Positions 10,649-18,989 are shown, counted from the first letter of the stretch. The stretch is 64,000 bases of DNA from Sphingomonas sp. Leaf357 (GCF_001423845.1 NZ_LMPM01000001.1:242001-306000); one strand, 5' to 3'. Notes: a model not told the origin generated them from the letters alone. Numbers and translations are program-made.

Positions 10649-11947
10649 TCAGCCGTCTCCGACGCGCTCGATATCCGCGCCGACCGCGCTCAATTTCTCC
10701 TCCAGCCGCTCATAGCCGCGGTCGAGGTGATACACGCGGCCGACCTCGGTCTGCCCCTCCGCCACCAAGCCGGCGATGATCAGGCTCATCGAGGCGCGCA
10801 GATCGGTCGCCATCACCGGCGCGCCGGTTAACCGGGGCACGCCGCGCACGATCGCGGTGCGGCCGCTGACCTTGATATCGGCCCCCATCCGCGCCAGTTC
10901 GGGCACGTGCATGTAGCGGTTCTCGAAGATCGTCTCGGTCAGCACGCTGGCCCCGTCGGCCTTGGTCAGCATCGCCATGAACTGCGCCTGCATGTCGGTG
11001 GCGAAGCCGGGATAGGGCGCGGTCGACAGCGTCAGCGGGCCCAGCCGGTCGGGCGCATCGACGAACAGGCTGCCGCCGCGTTCCTCGACGCTCACGCCGG
11101 CCTGGACCAGAGCCGCGATCGTCGCGCGGTTATTGTCCATCCCCACGCCGACCAGTTCGACCGACCCGCCGGTGATCGCCGCCGCGCAGGCATAGCTGCC
11201 CGCCTCGATCCGGTCGGGCATCACGGCATAGGTCGCGCCGTGCAGGCGATCGACGCCCTCGATCGTCAGCGTCTCGGTGCCGATCCCGTCGATCCTCGCG
11301 CCCATCGCGACGAGGCAGTTGCACAGATCGACGATCTCCGGCTCGCGCGCCGCATTCTCGATCACCGACGTGCCCTTGGCCAGCGTCGCCGCCATCACGA
11401 CGTTCTCGGTCGCCCCGACCGACACGACCGGGAAGGTATAGCGCCCGCCGGACAGGCGCCCGCCGCCCCCTGATTTTCCGGGCGCGGTCGCCTTCACATA
11501 GCCCGCCGCCAGTTCGATCTCCGCACCGATCGCCTCCAGCGCCTTCAGATGCAGGTCGATCGGGCGGTTGCCGATCGCGCAGCCGCCGGGCAGCGACACC
11601 GTCGCCTCGCCCGCCCGGCCGACCAGCGGGCCGAGCACCAGGATCGAGGCGCGCATCTTGCGCACGATATCGTACGGCGCTTCGGTCGAGGTGAGCTTGC
11701 CGGCGCGGATCGTCATCACGCGGCCGAAATCCTCCGGTCGGCTGCCCTCGATCTGGGTCGAGGCTCCGAGCTGGTTGAGCAGATGCCCGAAACTGTCGAC
11801 ATCGGCGAGGCGCGGCAGGTTGCGCAGCGTCAGCGGCTCGTCGGTCAGCAGGGCGCACGGCATCAGCGTCAGCGCGGCGTTCTTCGCACCGGAGATCGGC
11901 AGGCGGCCGGAAAGGCGATTGCCGCCACGAATGAGAATTCTGTCCAT
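10649..11947 (-). CDS. murA: UDP-N-acetylglucosamine 1-carboxyvinyltransferase
   Basis: First committed cytosolic step of peptidoglycan synthesis: it transfers enolpyruvate from PEP to UDP-GlcNAc, and is the fosfomycin target. The 432-residue protein has the conserved N-terminal [17 protein letters not shown] and the catalytic cysteine C123 in [13 protein letters not shown], so fosfomycin sensitivity at this residue would be expected. The start is ATG at 11947 (MDRILIRGG); the frame is open 12 codons further up but those residues do not belong to the family. It is monocistronic, with its promoter region shared with the divergent Crp/Fnr gene. Confidence 0.97.
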   Translation of the reverse strand: MDRILIRGGNRLSGRLPISGAKNAALTLMPCALLTDEPLTLRNLPRLADVDSFGHLLNQLGASTQIEGSRPEDFGRVMTIRAGKLTSTEAPYDIVRKMRASILVLGPLVGRAGEATVSLPGGCAIGNRPIDLHLKALEAIGAEIELAAGYVKATAPGKSGGGGRLSGGRYTFPVVSVGATENVVMAATLAKGTSVIENAAREPEIVDLCNCLVAMGARIDGIGTETLTIEGVDRLHGATYAVMPDRIEAGSYACAAAITGGSVELVGVGMDNNRATIAALVQAGVSVEERGGSLFVDAPDRLGPLTLSTAPYPGFATDMQAQFMAMLTKADGASVLTETIFENRYMHVPELARMGADIKVSGRTAIVRGVPRLTGAPVMATDLRASMSLIIAGLVAEGQTEVGRVYHLDRGYERLEEKLSAVGADIERVGDG

Positions 11948-12065
11948 GGGCGAAAGCTTTATCGCCTGCCCACGCCCGCGCAAGTGCGCCGCCCGCCGCC
12001 GTGCCGATCGGCCCGCCGTATCGGCCCCGCGCCTTGATCGACTTTAATGCAGCGATTCCCGGGCG

Positions 12066-12836
12066 ATGCTCTTGGTGGATGCTATTGGGGGGACGGACCG
12101 GGTGCCAGGGAGTTGTTTTGCGGAGCGCTTGAGCGGCATGGCCGCGCTGACTCCGTCCGAGCACGCCGCCCTCGACAGGCTCGAGGAGCGCGAGCGGTCG
12201 CTCCGCCGCGGCGGGACGCTGGTGCGCGAGAACGACCGCGCCGGCGAGATGTTCATGCTGCGCAAGGGCACGATGATGACATCGGTGCTGCTCGACGATG
12301 GCAGCCGCCAGATCCTGCGCTTCCTGTTTCCCGGCGACATGCTGGCGGTGTCGAGCCTCGTCTATTCGGAAGCGCCCGAGACGATCACCGCGCTGACCGA
12401 TTGCGTGGTCTGCCCGTTCGAGCGCTCCGCCATGTCCCGCCTGATCGCCGAGCATCCGCGCCTGGCCGCGCTGATCCTGGTCTACAACCAGATCGAGCGC
12501 GCCGCCTTGACCGACCGGCTCGCCGCATTGGGCCGCACGTCCGCCAAGGCACGCGTCGCCGCCGTGCTGCTGGAGATGCGCAACCGGTTGCGCATGATGA
12601 ACAAGAGCATCGGCAACAGCTTCGTACTCGGCCTGACGCAGGAGGAGATCGGCGACGCCACCGGCCTCACCGCCGTCCATGTCAACCGCATGCTGCGCCA
12701 GCTGGAAGAGGAGAAGCTGATCGCCCGCGAAGGCGGCCGGATCGCCTTCACCGACGAACGCGCGCTGGCGCGGGAGGCGAATTACGTCGATCGCTATGCC
12801 GGGCTCGACCTCGGCTGGCTGCCCGAAGCACGGTAG
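12066..12836 (+). CDS. Crp/Fnr-family transcriptional regulator
   Basis: A 256-residue regulator with an N-terminal cyclic-nucleotide-binding-like beta roll (GEMFMLRKGTMMTS, RFLFPGDMLAV) and a C-terminal winged helix-turn-helix (LTQEEIGDATGLTAVHVNRM, then LEEEKLIAREGGRIAF). The cysteine spacing of FNR iron-sulfur clusters is not seen, so oxygen sensing of that type is unlikely; the ligand is unknown. It is divergent from murA and 67 nt upstream of a GIN-domain operon, which makes that operon a candidate target. Confidence 0.88.
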   Translation: MLLVDAIGGTDRVPGSCFAERLSGMAALTPSEHAALDRLEERERSLRRGGTLVRENDRAGEMFMLRKGTMMTSVLLDDGSRQILRFLFPGDMLAVSSLVYSEAPETITALTDCVVCPFERSAMSRLIAEHPRLAALILVYNQIERAALTDRLAALGRTSAKARVAAVLLEMRNRLRMMNKSIGNSFVLGLTQEEIGDATGLTAVHVNRMLRQLEEEKLIAREGGRIAFTDERALAREANYVDRYAGLDLGWLPEAR

Positions 12837-12866
12837 CCGAACAGCCGCCTTGCACGGCCCTCACCA

Positions 12867-12888
12867 GTGTGTTAGACAAACAACACAC
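12867..12888. promoter_or_regulatory. Candidate operator upstream of GIN-domain operon
   Basis: A perfect 7-bp inverted repeat, GTGTGTT (12867-12873) and AACACAC (12882-12888), with an 8-nt AT-rich spacer lies between the Crp/Fnr stop and the ribosome-binding site of the first GIN gene. Its symmetry and position fit a dimeric repressor or activator site. The cognate regulator is not identified. Confidence 0.4.
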
Positions 12889-12903
12889 ATTGGGAGAGTC
12901 TCC

Positions 12904-13641
12904 ATGCGCTTCATCGTCCTCGCGGCCCTGCCGCTCGCCGCCTGCTCGTTCGGAGCGAACGGGCATGATTCCAAGCCCGGGGTCACCGGCACGGGCAGCG
13001 GCACCGCGCGCACCTTCGCGGTCTCCGACTTCACTGGCGTCACCTTGCGCGGTTCCGACGATGTCGACGTGCGCGTCGGCACCGGCTTCTCGATCCGCGC
13101 CGAGGGACCATCGGAGGAACTCGACAAATTGAAGATCGAGCGCGACGGCGACGAACTGAAGATCGGGCGGATCGACAAGAACGGCATGGGCTGGATCGGC
13201 GGCGACAACAGCAAGGGCAAGGTGACTGTCTATGTCACGATGCCGCGCGTCGCCAAGGCGAACATCGCCGGTTCCGGCAACATGACGATCGACCGCGTCG
13301 AGGGCCAGGATTTCGACGCCAACACCGCGGGTTCGGGCGACCTGTCGATCGCGGCGCTGAGCGTCGAGAAGGGTACGTTCGACATCGCCGGATCGGGCGG
13401 CATGAAACTCGCCGGCAGCGTCCGCGCGCTGGAGGTCAGCATCGCCGGATCGGGCGACGTCGATGCCGCCGGGGTGAAATCCGACGGGGCGGACGTCTCG
13501 ATCGCCGGATCGGGCAGCGTGAAGGCGAACGTCACCGGCGCGGCCAAGGTGTCGATCGTGGGATCGGGCGATGCCGATCTCGGCAAGGGCGCGAAATGCT
13601 CGGTGTCCAAGATCGGATCGGGCGACGCGACCTGCGGCTGA
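12904..13641 (+). CDS. GIN-domain (DUF2807) lipoprotein, first of tandem pair
   Basis: A 245-residue predicted lipoprotein: MRFIVLAALPLAACS ends in a lipobox (LAAC). The body is a DUF2807 putative adhesin/head-GIN domain, with regularly spaced AGSG repeats (IAGSGN, TAGSGD, IAGSGG, IAGSGD, IAGSGS, IVGSGD, KIGSGD) about 17-20 residues apart, as expected for a right-handed beta-helix. A C-terminal Cys pair (KCSVSKIGSGDATC) may cap the helix. The start follows GGGAGAG. The domain is common in Bacteroidetes and proteobacterial envelopes; its function is not established. It is probably cotranscribed with the next gene, 37 nt downstream. Confidence 0.85.
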   Translation: MRFIVLAALPLAACSFGANGHDSKPGVTGTGSGTARTFAVSDFTGVTLRGSDDVDVRVGTGFSIRAEGPSEELDKLKIERDGDELKIGRIDKNGMGWIGGDNSKGKVTVYVTMPRVAKANIAGSGNMTIDRVEGQDFDANTAGSGDLSIAALSVEKGTFDIAGSGGMKLAGSVRALEVSIAGSGDVDAAGVKSDGADVSIAGSGSVKANVTGAAKVSIVGSGDADLGKGAKCSVSKIGSGDATCG

Positions 13642-13651
13642 ACTTGCGCAT

Positions 13652-13696
13652 CGCGAGGAATCGGAGGATGCCGGTGGCATGCTCCGATTCCTCGCG
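13652..13696 (+). promoter_or_regulatory. Long hairpin sequestering RBS and start codon of second GIN gene
   Basis: A 15-bp perfect inverted repeat (CGCGAGGAATCGGAG at 13652-13666 against 13682-13696) continues, after one G/G mismatch, into ATGCC/GGCAT with a GGT loop. The left arm contains the GGAGG ribosome-binding site (13663-13667); the right arm contains the ATG at 13679 and the next codons. In mRNA this should block initiation unless opened by upstream translation, a protein, heat or cleavage. No U-tract follows, so it is not a terminator. The structure is seen directly; its role is inferred. Confidence 0.6.
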
Positions 13697-14401
13697 CTCG
13701 CCCCCCTCTTGCTGCTCGCCGTCCCCGCCAATGCGGCGGAGCGGACCTATTCGGTCAGCAGCTTCGAACGTATCCGGGTCGACGGACCGTTCAAGATCGA
13801 ACTGACGCTCGGCAAGGCGCCGTCGGGCAAGGCCGAGGGCGACACGCGCAGCACCGACCGGCTCGACCTGCGCGTCGAGGGCGATACGCTGATCGTGCGC
13901 GCCGGCACCGGCGCCTGGGAGGAACAGGCCGCCGCGAAGAGGCCGACGCAAAGCCCGACCGCGACCGTGATCCGGGTCTCCACGCTTAATCTGACCGCCG
14001 CGACCGTGATCGGCGGCGGACAATTGACCATTACCGGCCCGATGCGCGGCCAGCGGCTCACCTTGGCACTGACCGGCAGCGGGGCACTGACCGCGAGCGG
14101 ACTCGCCGCCGACCAGCTGATCGCGACGGTGACCGGTTCGGGCACGCTGACGCTGGCCGGCAAGGCGGCACGCGCGCGCCTCAGCGCCAACGGCTCCACC
14201 CGCATCGTGGCGGACAAGCTCGTCGCCGACGACCTTACGCTGCGCACCGACGGCAACGGGGAGACAATCGCCCGGGCCCGTTACATCGCCAACGTCAATG
14301 CCGCCGGCATCGGCGCGGTGACGGTGCTGGGCACGCCCACCTGCGTGGTGAACAAGAACGTGCAGGGGCCGGTGAACTGCGGGGCGGCGGCGGCGCCCTG
14401 A
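13679..14401 (+). CDS. GIN-domain (DUF2807) secreted protein, second of tandem pair
   Basis: A 240-residue exported protein with a signal peptide (MLRFLALAPLLLLAVPANA) and no lipobox cysteine. The mature part resembles its neighbour: an FERIRVDGPFKIELT opening and beta-helix-like strands with LTGSGAL and VTGSGTL turns, ending in a Cys pair (TCVVNKNVQGPVNC) near the C-terminus. The start is fixed by the signal peptide and a GGAGG ten nucleotides upstream, both inside a strong hairpin (13652-13696). The tandem arrangement suggests a duplicated pair, one membrane-anchored by lipid and one soluble in the periplasm or at the surface. Confidence 0.82.
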   Translation: MLRFLALAPLLLLAVPANAAERTYSVSSFERIRVDGPFKIELTLGKAPSGKAEGDTRSTDRLDLRVEGDTLIVRAGTGAWEEQAAAKRPTQSPTATVIRVSTLNLTAATVIGGGQLTITGPMRGQRLTLALTGSGALTASGLAADQLIATVTGSGTLTLAGKAARARLSANGSTRIVADKLVADDLTLRTDGNGETIARARYIANVNAAGIGAVTVLGTPTCVVNKNVQGPVNCGAAAAP

Positions 14402-14663
14402 GTGGCACCGGGTATATTTGGAAGGTGAACCAACGAACCCTTTCGCGCGACTGGGGCTGCCTGTTTATTAGGCAAAGATCACACTAAGGTCACACTGTCG
14501 AGGTGTCGCAGCACGGGAACCGCTCGGGGAACCGACCATGGGAAAGAGCGCCGCGAACCTGACAGATAGCGGGCTTGTAGGACAGGAATGATTTCTGAAT
14601 TTGGTAGAGCGCGATCTGGTGGCTTTAGGTGCTTGGTAGCAATTTGCGGAGTTTGGCGACTGG
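14402..14663. other. Non-coding stretch with lower GC
   Basis: No convincing gene is seen here. Composition is more AT-rich than the flanks and it begins a patch that runs to about 15225. Short open frames on the minus strand lack ribosome-binding sites and coding character. A TTGGTAGAGCGC string near 14604 looks like a tRNA D-arm, but no acceptor or anticodon arm can be built around it. Confidence 0.5.
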
Positions 14664-15053
14664 TCACTGTCCGCTACAGACATATAGCGGAGGCAGTCGT
14701 TTGCCCTCGACGGTCAAGCCATCAATGCGAAAAAGTGCTCCGTTGCGCACCGCTGCCTGTATGTTCCGGTTTTCGCAAAGGGACGCGCCCAAGATCTTAG
14801 CCACTTCGGCATCTGAGACAGACGGCCGCCACTCGACTAAGCCCTTCAGGGACATCACCAACGTCTTTCCCTCAGAAGAGACGGATATCAATGTCAGACC
14901 GTTTCCGAGTTCCTTTGGGGCGACAGTATTCATTAAGCGCGCAATTTCCGCGGTTCTCTGTTCCAGAGTCATCGGTTCTTCAGAATGGCCGGCAGAACAG
15001 GCCGCCAGAGTAAAACCAAGCGCAAACATTGATCGATGCATGTTATTATCCAT
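14664..15053 (-). CDS. Small hypothetical lipoprotein
   Basis: About 129 residues, beginning MDNNMHRSMFALGFTLAACSAG, where FTLAAC is a plausible lipobox. The rest is small and mixed alpha/beta: an N-terminal helix (TLEQRTAEIARLMNTV), a GNGLTLISVSSEGKTLVMSL strand pair, a single Cys in ILGASLCENRN, and a C-terminal PPLYVCSGQ. I do not recognise a named family. The start is unclear: in-frame ATGs at 15074, 15053 and 15041 all lack a good ribosome-binding site. Codon use is visibly less GC-biased than the neighbours, and the gene lies isolated in an AT-richer patch, suggesting recent acquisition. Confidence 0.6.
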   Translation of the reverse strand: MDNNMHRSMFALGFTLAACSAGHSEEPMTLEQRTAEIARLMNTVAPKELGNGLTLISVSSEGKTLVMSLKGLVEWRPSVSDAEVAKILGASLCENRNIQAAVRNGALFRIDGLTVEGKRLPPLYVCSGQ

Positions 15054-15225
15054 GATAAGCAGGTACGCGCCCATAGTGACGAGGGATCACTAAAAAATTA
15101 TAATCATGCGGCTACCCAGCAGCTCGCCGTGGCGCTTATCAACGGCCATTTCGGCACAAGCTATAGCCGCTCTCTGGCGCGTGAGGGCCACTTCTAGGCT
15201 GTCAACAAGTAGTTGAAAGCCGCCC

Positions 15226-15654
15226 TCAAATCAACGCCAGCGCCGATAATTTCCCGATCAGCCCGGCCGGCATCGCGTCATCCAGTTCCGCGCCTTCGGC
15301 CAGATCGGCGGGGGCGTCCGCGCCGTCCAGATAGCGCCAGCCCTGATGCGCACGTTTCGGGCGGCCGTGGACCAGCACCAGTTTGGGATCGAGCCGGATC
15401 GCCACGCGCCCGCCCTCCGCTTCGCCAAACCCGACGATGCGCGATCGTGCGACCAGCTGGTGCTTGAGGATCCAGTAGAGCGAACCCCCGCCGGCTTCCG
15501 GGTCCGCATCCGGCCCGGCGATCTCCGCGTGCCGCTTGGGCAGATAGCGCGTGGTCAGTTCGTAGGGTGGCAGCCCCTCCCGCGCGCGCCAGCGTTCGAC
15601 GAAACTTTCCAGGCTGTCGACGCCGAACGCGACTTTGGTGAGATGCAGCGTCAT
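15226..15654 (-). CDS. DUF1489 family protein
   Basis: A 142-residue cytosolic protein of the alphaproteobacterial DUF1489 family, recognised from the MTLHLTKVAFGVDSLESF opening and the TRYLPKRHAEI and SLYWILKHQLVARSRI segments. Its biochemical role is unknown. It starts 24 nt after mgtE ends, on the same strand, so it is probably cotranscribed with that transporter. No catalytic motif is apparent. Confidence 0.82.
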   Translation of the reverse strand: MTLHLTKVAFGVDSLESFVERWRAREGLPPYELTTRYLPKRHAEIAGPDADPEAGGGSLYWILKHQLVARSRIVGFGEAEGGRVAIRLDPKLVLVHGRPKRAHQGWRYLDGADAPADLAEGAELDDAMPAGLIGKLSALALI

Positions 15655-15678
15655 TTCAGATATTTGGGGAGCCGTGCG

Positions 15679-17082
15679 CTACCCGCCAAGGCCCCACAAG
15701 GTCGCCAGACCAAGGAACGACAGGAACCCCATCACGTCGGTCATCATCGTCACGAACACGGCGGAGGACACGGCCGGGTCTACCCCCGCCCGCTCCAGCG
15801 TCACCGGCACCAGCACGCCAGCCAGACCGGCGATCAGGTTGTTGATCACCATCGCCATCGCGATGACGATCGCCAGATCGTGATTGCCGAAGACGAACCA
15901 CGTGCCGAGGCCGATCAGCACGCCGAGCATCGCGCCGTTCGACGCGGCGATGGTGAATTCGCGCGCGATCATCCGGCCGGTGTTCGAACTGGTCAGCTGG
16001 TTGGTGGCGAGCGCCCGGACCACCACGGCCAGCGTCTGCGTGCCGGCATTGCCGCCCATGCCCGAGACGATCGGCATCAGCACCGCAAGCAACGCGAAGC
16101 GCGCGATCTCGCCCTGGAACAGCCCGACCACCGACGCGGCGAGCATCGCCGTGCCGAGATTGACGACCAGCCACGTGATCCGCGTCCGCACCGTCAAAGC
16201 GATCGGTTCGTTGATGTCGCCTTCGCCGGCACCCGACAGGCGCAGGATATCCTCGCCCGCTTCCTCGGAAATGATGTGGACGATGTCGTCGACCGTGATC
16301 ATGCCGACCAGCCGCCCGCCGGGATCGACCACCGCGGCCGAGATCAAAGCGTATTTCTGGAAGCGCAGCGCCACCTCTTCCTGGTCCATGTCGACCGGGA
16401 TCAGGGTCTGTTCGCGCTTCATGACGTCGGCCATCGAGACGGTGCGCGGTGTGCGCAGGATCCACGACAGCTGGCACGTGCCGACCGGCTTGTGCGCGGG
16501 ATCGACGACGAAGATCTCCCAGAAATCGGTCGTCAGTTCCTCGTGCCCGCGCAGGTAATCGATCGCGTCGCCGACGCTCCAATGCTCGGGCACCGCGATC
16601 AGCTCGCGCTGCATCAGGCGGCCGGCGGATTCCTCGGGATAGCTCAGCGCCTCCTCGATCGCGGCGCGATCGTCCGGGTCGAGCGCGCGCAGCACCTCGC
16701 GCTGATCCTCCGGCTCCATGTCCTCGATGATCGCGACGGCATCGTCGGTATCGAGTTCGGAGGCGATGTCCGCGACCTGCGTGGCGGAGAGCGAATCGAT
16801 CAGATCCTCGCGGACGTAATCGTTCATCTCGGCGAACACGTCGCCGTCGAGCAGATCGGTCAGCGCCTTGGCGAGATCGGCGCGACGTTCGTTCGGGGTC
16901 AGTTCGAACAGATCGGCGATGTCGGCGGGATGCAGCGGTTCGACCAAAGCGCGCGCCGCCTCGTCGTTGCCTTCCTCGACCCGATCCAGCACCTTGCGCA
17001 CGAATTCGGGCTTCAGACGATCGTCCTCGTCCAATTGCGTGGCGTCTTCGTCCTCCTGGGGGATCAGGTCGACTTCGCTCAT
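15679..17082 (-). CDS. mgtE: Magnesium transporter MgtE
   Basis: A 467-residue Mg2+ channel/transporter of the inner membrane. Domain order is typical: an acidic N-terminal superhelical MgtE_N domain (residues about 30-135), a CBS pair (ISEEAGEDIL near its end) that senses cytosolic Mg2+, then five membrane segments from about residue 290, with conserved TRITWLVVNL and MPIVSGMGGNAGTQTLAV. The ATG at 17082 has GGAGG nine nucleotides upstream. It is upstream of DUF1489 on the same strand and divergent from a cyclophilin. Confidence 0.95.
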   Translation of the reverse strand: MSEVDLIPQEDEDATQLDEDDRLKPEFVRKVLDRVEEGNDEAARALVEPLHPADIADLFELTPNERRADLAKALTDLLDGDVFAEMNDYVREDLIDSLSATQVADIASELDTDDAVAIIEDMEPEDQREVLRALDPDDRAAIEEALSYPEESAGRLMQRELIAVPEHWSVGDAIDYLRGHEELTTDFWEIFVVDPAHKPVGTCQLSWILRTPRTVSMADVMKREQTLIPVDMDQEEVALRFQKYALISAAVVDPGGRLVGMITVDDIVHIISEEAGEDILRLSGAGEGDINEPIALTVRTRITWLVVNLGTAMLAASVVGLFQGEIARFALLAVLMPIVSGMGGNAGTQTLAVVVRALATNQLTSSNTGRMIAREFTIAASNGAMLGVLIGLGTWFVFGNHDLAIVIAMAMVINNLIAGLAGVLVPVTLERAGVDPAVSSAVFVTMMTDVMGFLSFLGLATLWGLGG

Positions 17083-17228
17083 CTTCGACCTCCATGTGCC
17101 ATGCGTGCCCCGCCCCTAACCCAAGGGCCGGCGTTCGTCATCCCCGCCCGGTCGCCCAGCGCCTTCGCATTGCAACTGAGGCAGCGCATCGCTACCTGCG
17201 CCAAGCATTCCAATCCCAGGAGCCCACA

Positions 17229-17684
17229 ATGGCCGATACTTTCGAAACGCTGACCCTGACGCTCGACACCGGCGAGGTGAAGATCAAGCTGCGCCCCGAT
17301 CTGGCGCCCGAGCATGTCGCCCGCATCGGCGAGCTCGCCAATGACGGTTTCTATGACGGCGTGGTGTTCCACCGCGTGATCGACGGCTTCATGGCGCAGG
17401 GCGGCGACCCGACCGGCACCGGCATGCACGGTTCCGACAAGCCGAACCTCAAGGCCGAATTCTCCAAGGAGCCGCATGTCCGCGGCGTCGCCTCGATGGC
17501 GCGCGCGCAGAGCCCGAATTCGGCCAACAGCCAGTTCTTCATCTGCCTCGACGATGCCCGCTTCCTCGACGGCCAGTACACCGTATGGGGCGAAGTGACC
17601 GACGGCATGGACGCGGTCGATGCGCTGCCCAAGGGCGAACCGCCCCGCACCCCGGGCAAGATCGTCAAGGCGAGTGCCGCCTGA
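17229..17684 (+). CDS. Cyclophilin-type peptidyl-prolyl cis-trans isomerase
   Basis: A 151-residue single-domain cyclophilin accelerating proline isomerisation during folding. The signature FHRVIDGFMAQGGDPTGTG and SMARAQSPNSANSQFFI contain the expected catalytic Arg and Phe/Gln residues. There is no signal peptide, so it is cytosolic (PpiB-like). The start at ATG 17229 follows CCCAGGAG; the upstream frame is open but lacks family sequence. A rho-independent terminator stands 80 nt downstream (17765-17801). Confidence 0.95.
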   Translation: MADTFETLTLTLDTGEVKIKLRPDLAPEHVARIGELANDGFYDGVVFHRVIDGFMAQGGDPTGTGMHGSDKPNLKAEFSKEPHVRGVASMARAQSPNSANSQFFICLDDARFLDGQYTVWGEVTDGMDAVDALPKGEPPRTPGKIVKASAA

Positions 17685-17764
17685 GGATCGACGGTATTGA
17701 AATGGTAACGCGGCGGGTGTAGATACCATCTGCCAAAAGATATTGGCTTTATGCCTCTGAATCC

Positions 17765-17801
17765 GAACCCCCGTCATTGCCGTGGCGGGGGTTCACCTTT
17801 T
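17765..17801 (+). terminator. Rho-independent terminator after cyclophilin gene
   Basis: A GAACCCCCG/CGGGGGTTC stem (17765-17773 with 17786-17794) with a 12-nt loop is followed by ACCTTTTTTC on the plus strand. It is placed to end the cyclophilin transcript. On the minus strand no U-run follows. Confidence 0.75.
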
Positions 17802-17847
17802 TCAGGCCGTTCGGGAGGCAGGTTGCCGCCTGCCCCCCTCCCGTTGC

Positions 17848-17940
17848 CTACTTGCGGCGAGCTACCTCGACCACCTTGAGAATCAAGGTGGCAAAGGCAA
17901 ACAACGCCGCAAGGAAGAGGCAAAAGTCACCAAAAGACAT
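17848..17940 (-). CDS. 30-residue hydrophobic small protein
   Basis: ATG at 17940 preceded by GAGGAG with ideal 9-nt spacing, a single hydrophobic helix (CLFLAALFAFATLILKVVEV) and a basic tail (ARRK), then TAG. It looks like a one-pass membrane peptide. The base composition is clearly lower in GC than neighbours. No family is recognised; the layout (short N-terminus, helix, charged tail) resembles holin-like or type I toxin peptides and small membrane regulators. Its leader and start region are repeated in degenerate form at 17733-17765. It lies between a cyclophilin and a LysR gene. Confidence is moderate because the gene is so short. Confidence 0.5.
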   Translation of the reverse strand: MSFGDFCLFLAALFAFATLILKVVEVARRK

Positions 17941-18010
17941 TGGGCTTTTCTCCTCTGAATCGACGGCAGGATGCCGCCGTCCGTCGGGATAAGCCCCTCA
18001 CCGCTATCGT

Positions 18011-18901
18011 TCAAACATCCGAATCCGCGACCGCCTCGATCAGCCAGTCGTGGAACAGCCGTACCGGTTTCTGCGTCAGCGCACGCGGGCGGCAGACGAA
18101 CCAATAGCTGTACGGGCTTTCCACCGCGATATCGAACAGGCGCACCAGCCGGTCGTCGCGCGCATCCTCGAAATGGCTTTCGTGCATGAACGCGATGCCC
18201 AGCCCCTGCGCCGCCGCCTCCAGCATCAATTGCCCGGAATCGAAATGGTCGATCGCCAGCGGCTCCATGTCGCGCAGCCCGGCCGCGCGTCGCCAGGCAC
18301 TGAACGTATCGGGCATGTCGCGGTGGACCAAAGCGGTCAGCCCGGCAAGCTGGTCCGGCTTGGTGATCGGGTTCGGCCCCTCGATCAGCGCTTTCGACCC
18401 GATGACATAGACCGAATTGCGATCCAGCCTCTTGGCATACAAAGTCGGATCGATTTCCCGTGCCAGCGCGATCACCGCGTCCAGCCCGTCGCCGAGCCGC
18501 GAAACGCCATGCGCCGCGGTGTCGATATCGAGATGCAGTTCGGGATGCTTGGCGCGCAATTCACCGAGCTTCGGGAACAGCCGTTGCGAGGCGAACAGCG
18601 GCAGGATGCCGAGCCGCAGCCGCAGCACGTCCGCGCCGCTCGTCATCGTCTCGACCGCGTCCGACAGGCTGTCGATCGCCGGCGCGATCTGCGCCAGCAG
18701 TCGTTCGCCATCCATGTTGAGCACCACCGCCTGATGGCGCCGTTCGAACAGCGGCTTGCCGATGAAGCGCTCCAGCGCCTGCACCCGCCGGCTGAGCGCG
18801 GGCGGCGACAATGCCAGTTCCTGCGCGGCGGCCTTGATCGACCCCAGGCGCGCGACCTGCACGAACGCCTCGATCGCGGTCAGCGGCGGTAATCTACGCA
18901 T
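18011..18901 (-). CDS. LysR-family transcriptional regulator (GcvA-like)
   Basis: A 296-residue LTTR. The N-terminal winged helix-turn-helix reads LTAIEAFVQVARLGSIKAAA and LSPPALSRRVQALERFIGKP; the rest is the two-lobed substrate-binding domain (RLRLGILPLFASQRLFP onwards). GGAGGG precedes the ATG. LTTRs usually control a divergent gene, and here the divergent region holds a candidate small RNA and then the CDC48-type ATPase, so the target is not obvious. The co-inducer is unknown. Confidence 0.92.
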   Translation of the reverse strand: MRRLPPLTAIEAFVQVARLGSIKAAAQELALSPPALSRRVQALERFIGKPLFERRHQAVVLNMDGERLLAQIAPAIDSLSDAVETMTSGADVLRLRLGILPLFASQRLFPKLGELRAKHPELHLDIDTAAHGVSRLGDGLDAVIALAREIDPTLYAKRLDRNSVYVIGSKALIEGPNPITKPDQLAGLTALVHRDMPDTFSAWRRAAGLRDMEPLAIDHFDSGQLMLEAAAQGLGIAFMHESHFEDARDDRLVRLFDIAVESPYSYWFVCRPRALTQKPVRLFHDWLIEAVADSDV

Positions 18902-18989
18902 CGACCCTCCGATCCTTCATGCCGACATGCTGCACCGCACCCAAGCGTCTGACAACCCGAAGCGCGCATTCCACCTTCGTATTATGTCG

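Larger units (their letters stand above)
17733..17962. repeat. Direct duplication of the small-ORF leader
   Basis: About 33 nt at 17733-17765 and 17930-17962 are nearly identical (CCAAAAGAYATTGG then CTTT and CCTCTGAATC). In the second copy they cover the ribosome-binding site and start of the small hydrophobic ORF; in the first copy ATG has become ATA and the coding part is not preserved. Confidence 0.6.

Noticed and set aside
12796..12903. Upstream extension of the first GIN gene
   Set aside because: The open frame overlaps the Crp/Fnr gene end and the operator-like palindrome; only the ATG at 12904 gives a lipoprotein signal with an RBS.
14595..14670. tRNA-like D-arm sequence (TTGGTAGAGCGC)
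   Set aside because: The partner GCTC half of the D-stem is absent and no acceptor, anticodon or T-arm can be formed.
17777..17992. A 71-codon plus-strand ORF after the cyclophilin terminator
   Set aside because: It begins inside the terminator hairpin, lacks an RBS and is antisense to the better-supported 30-codon hydrophobic ORF.
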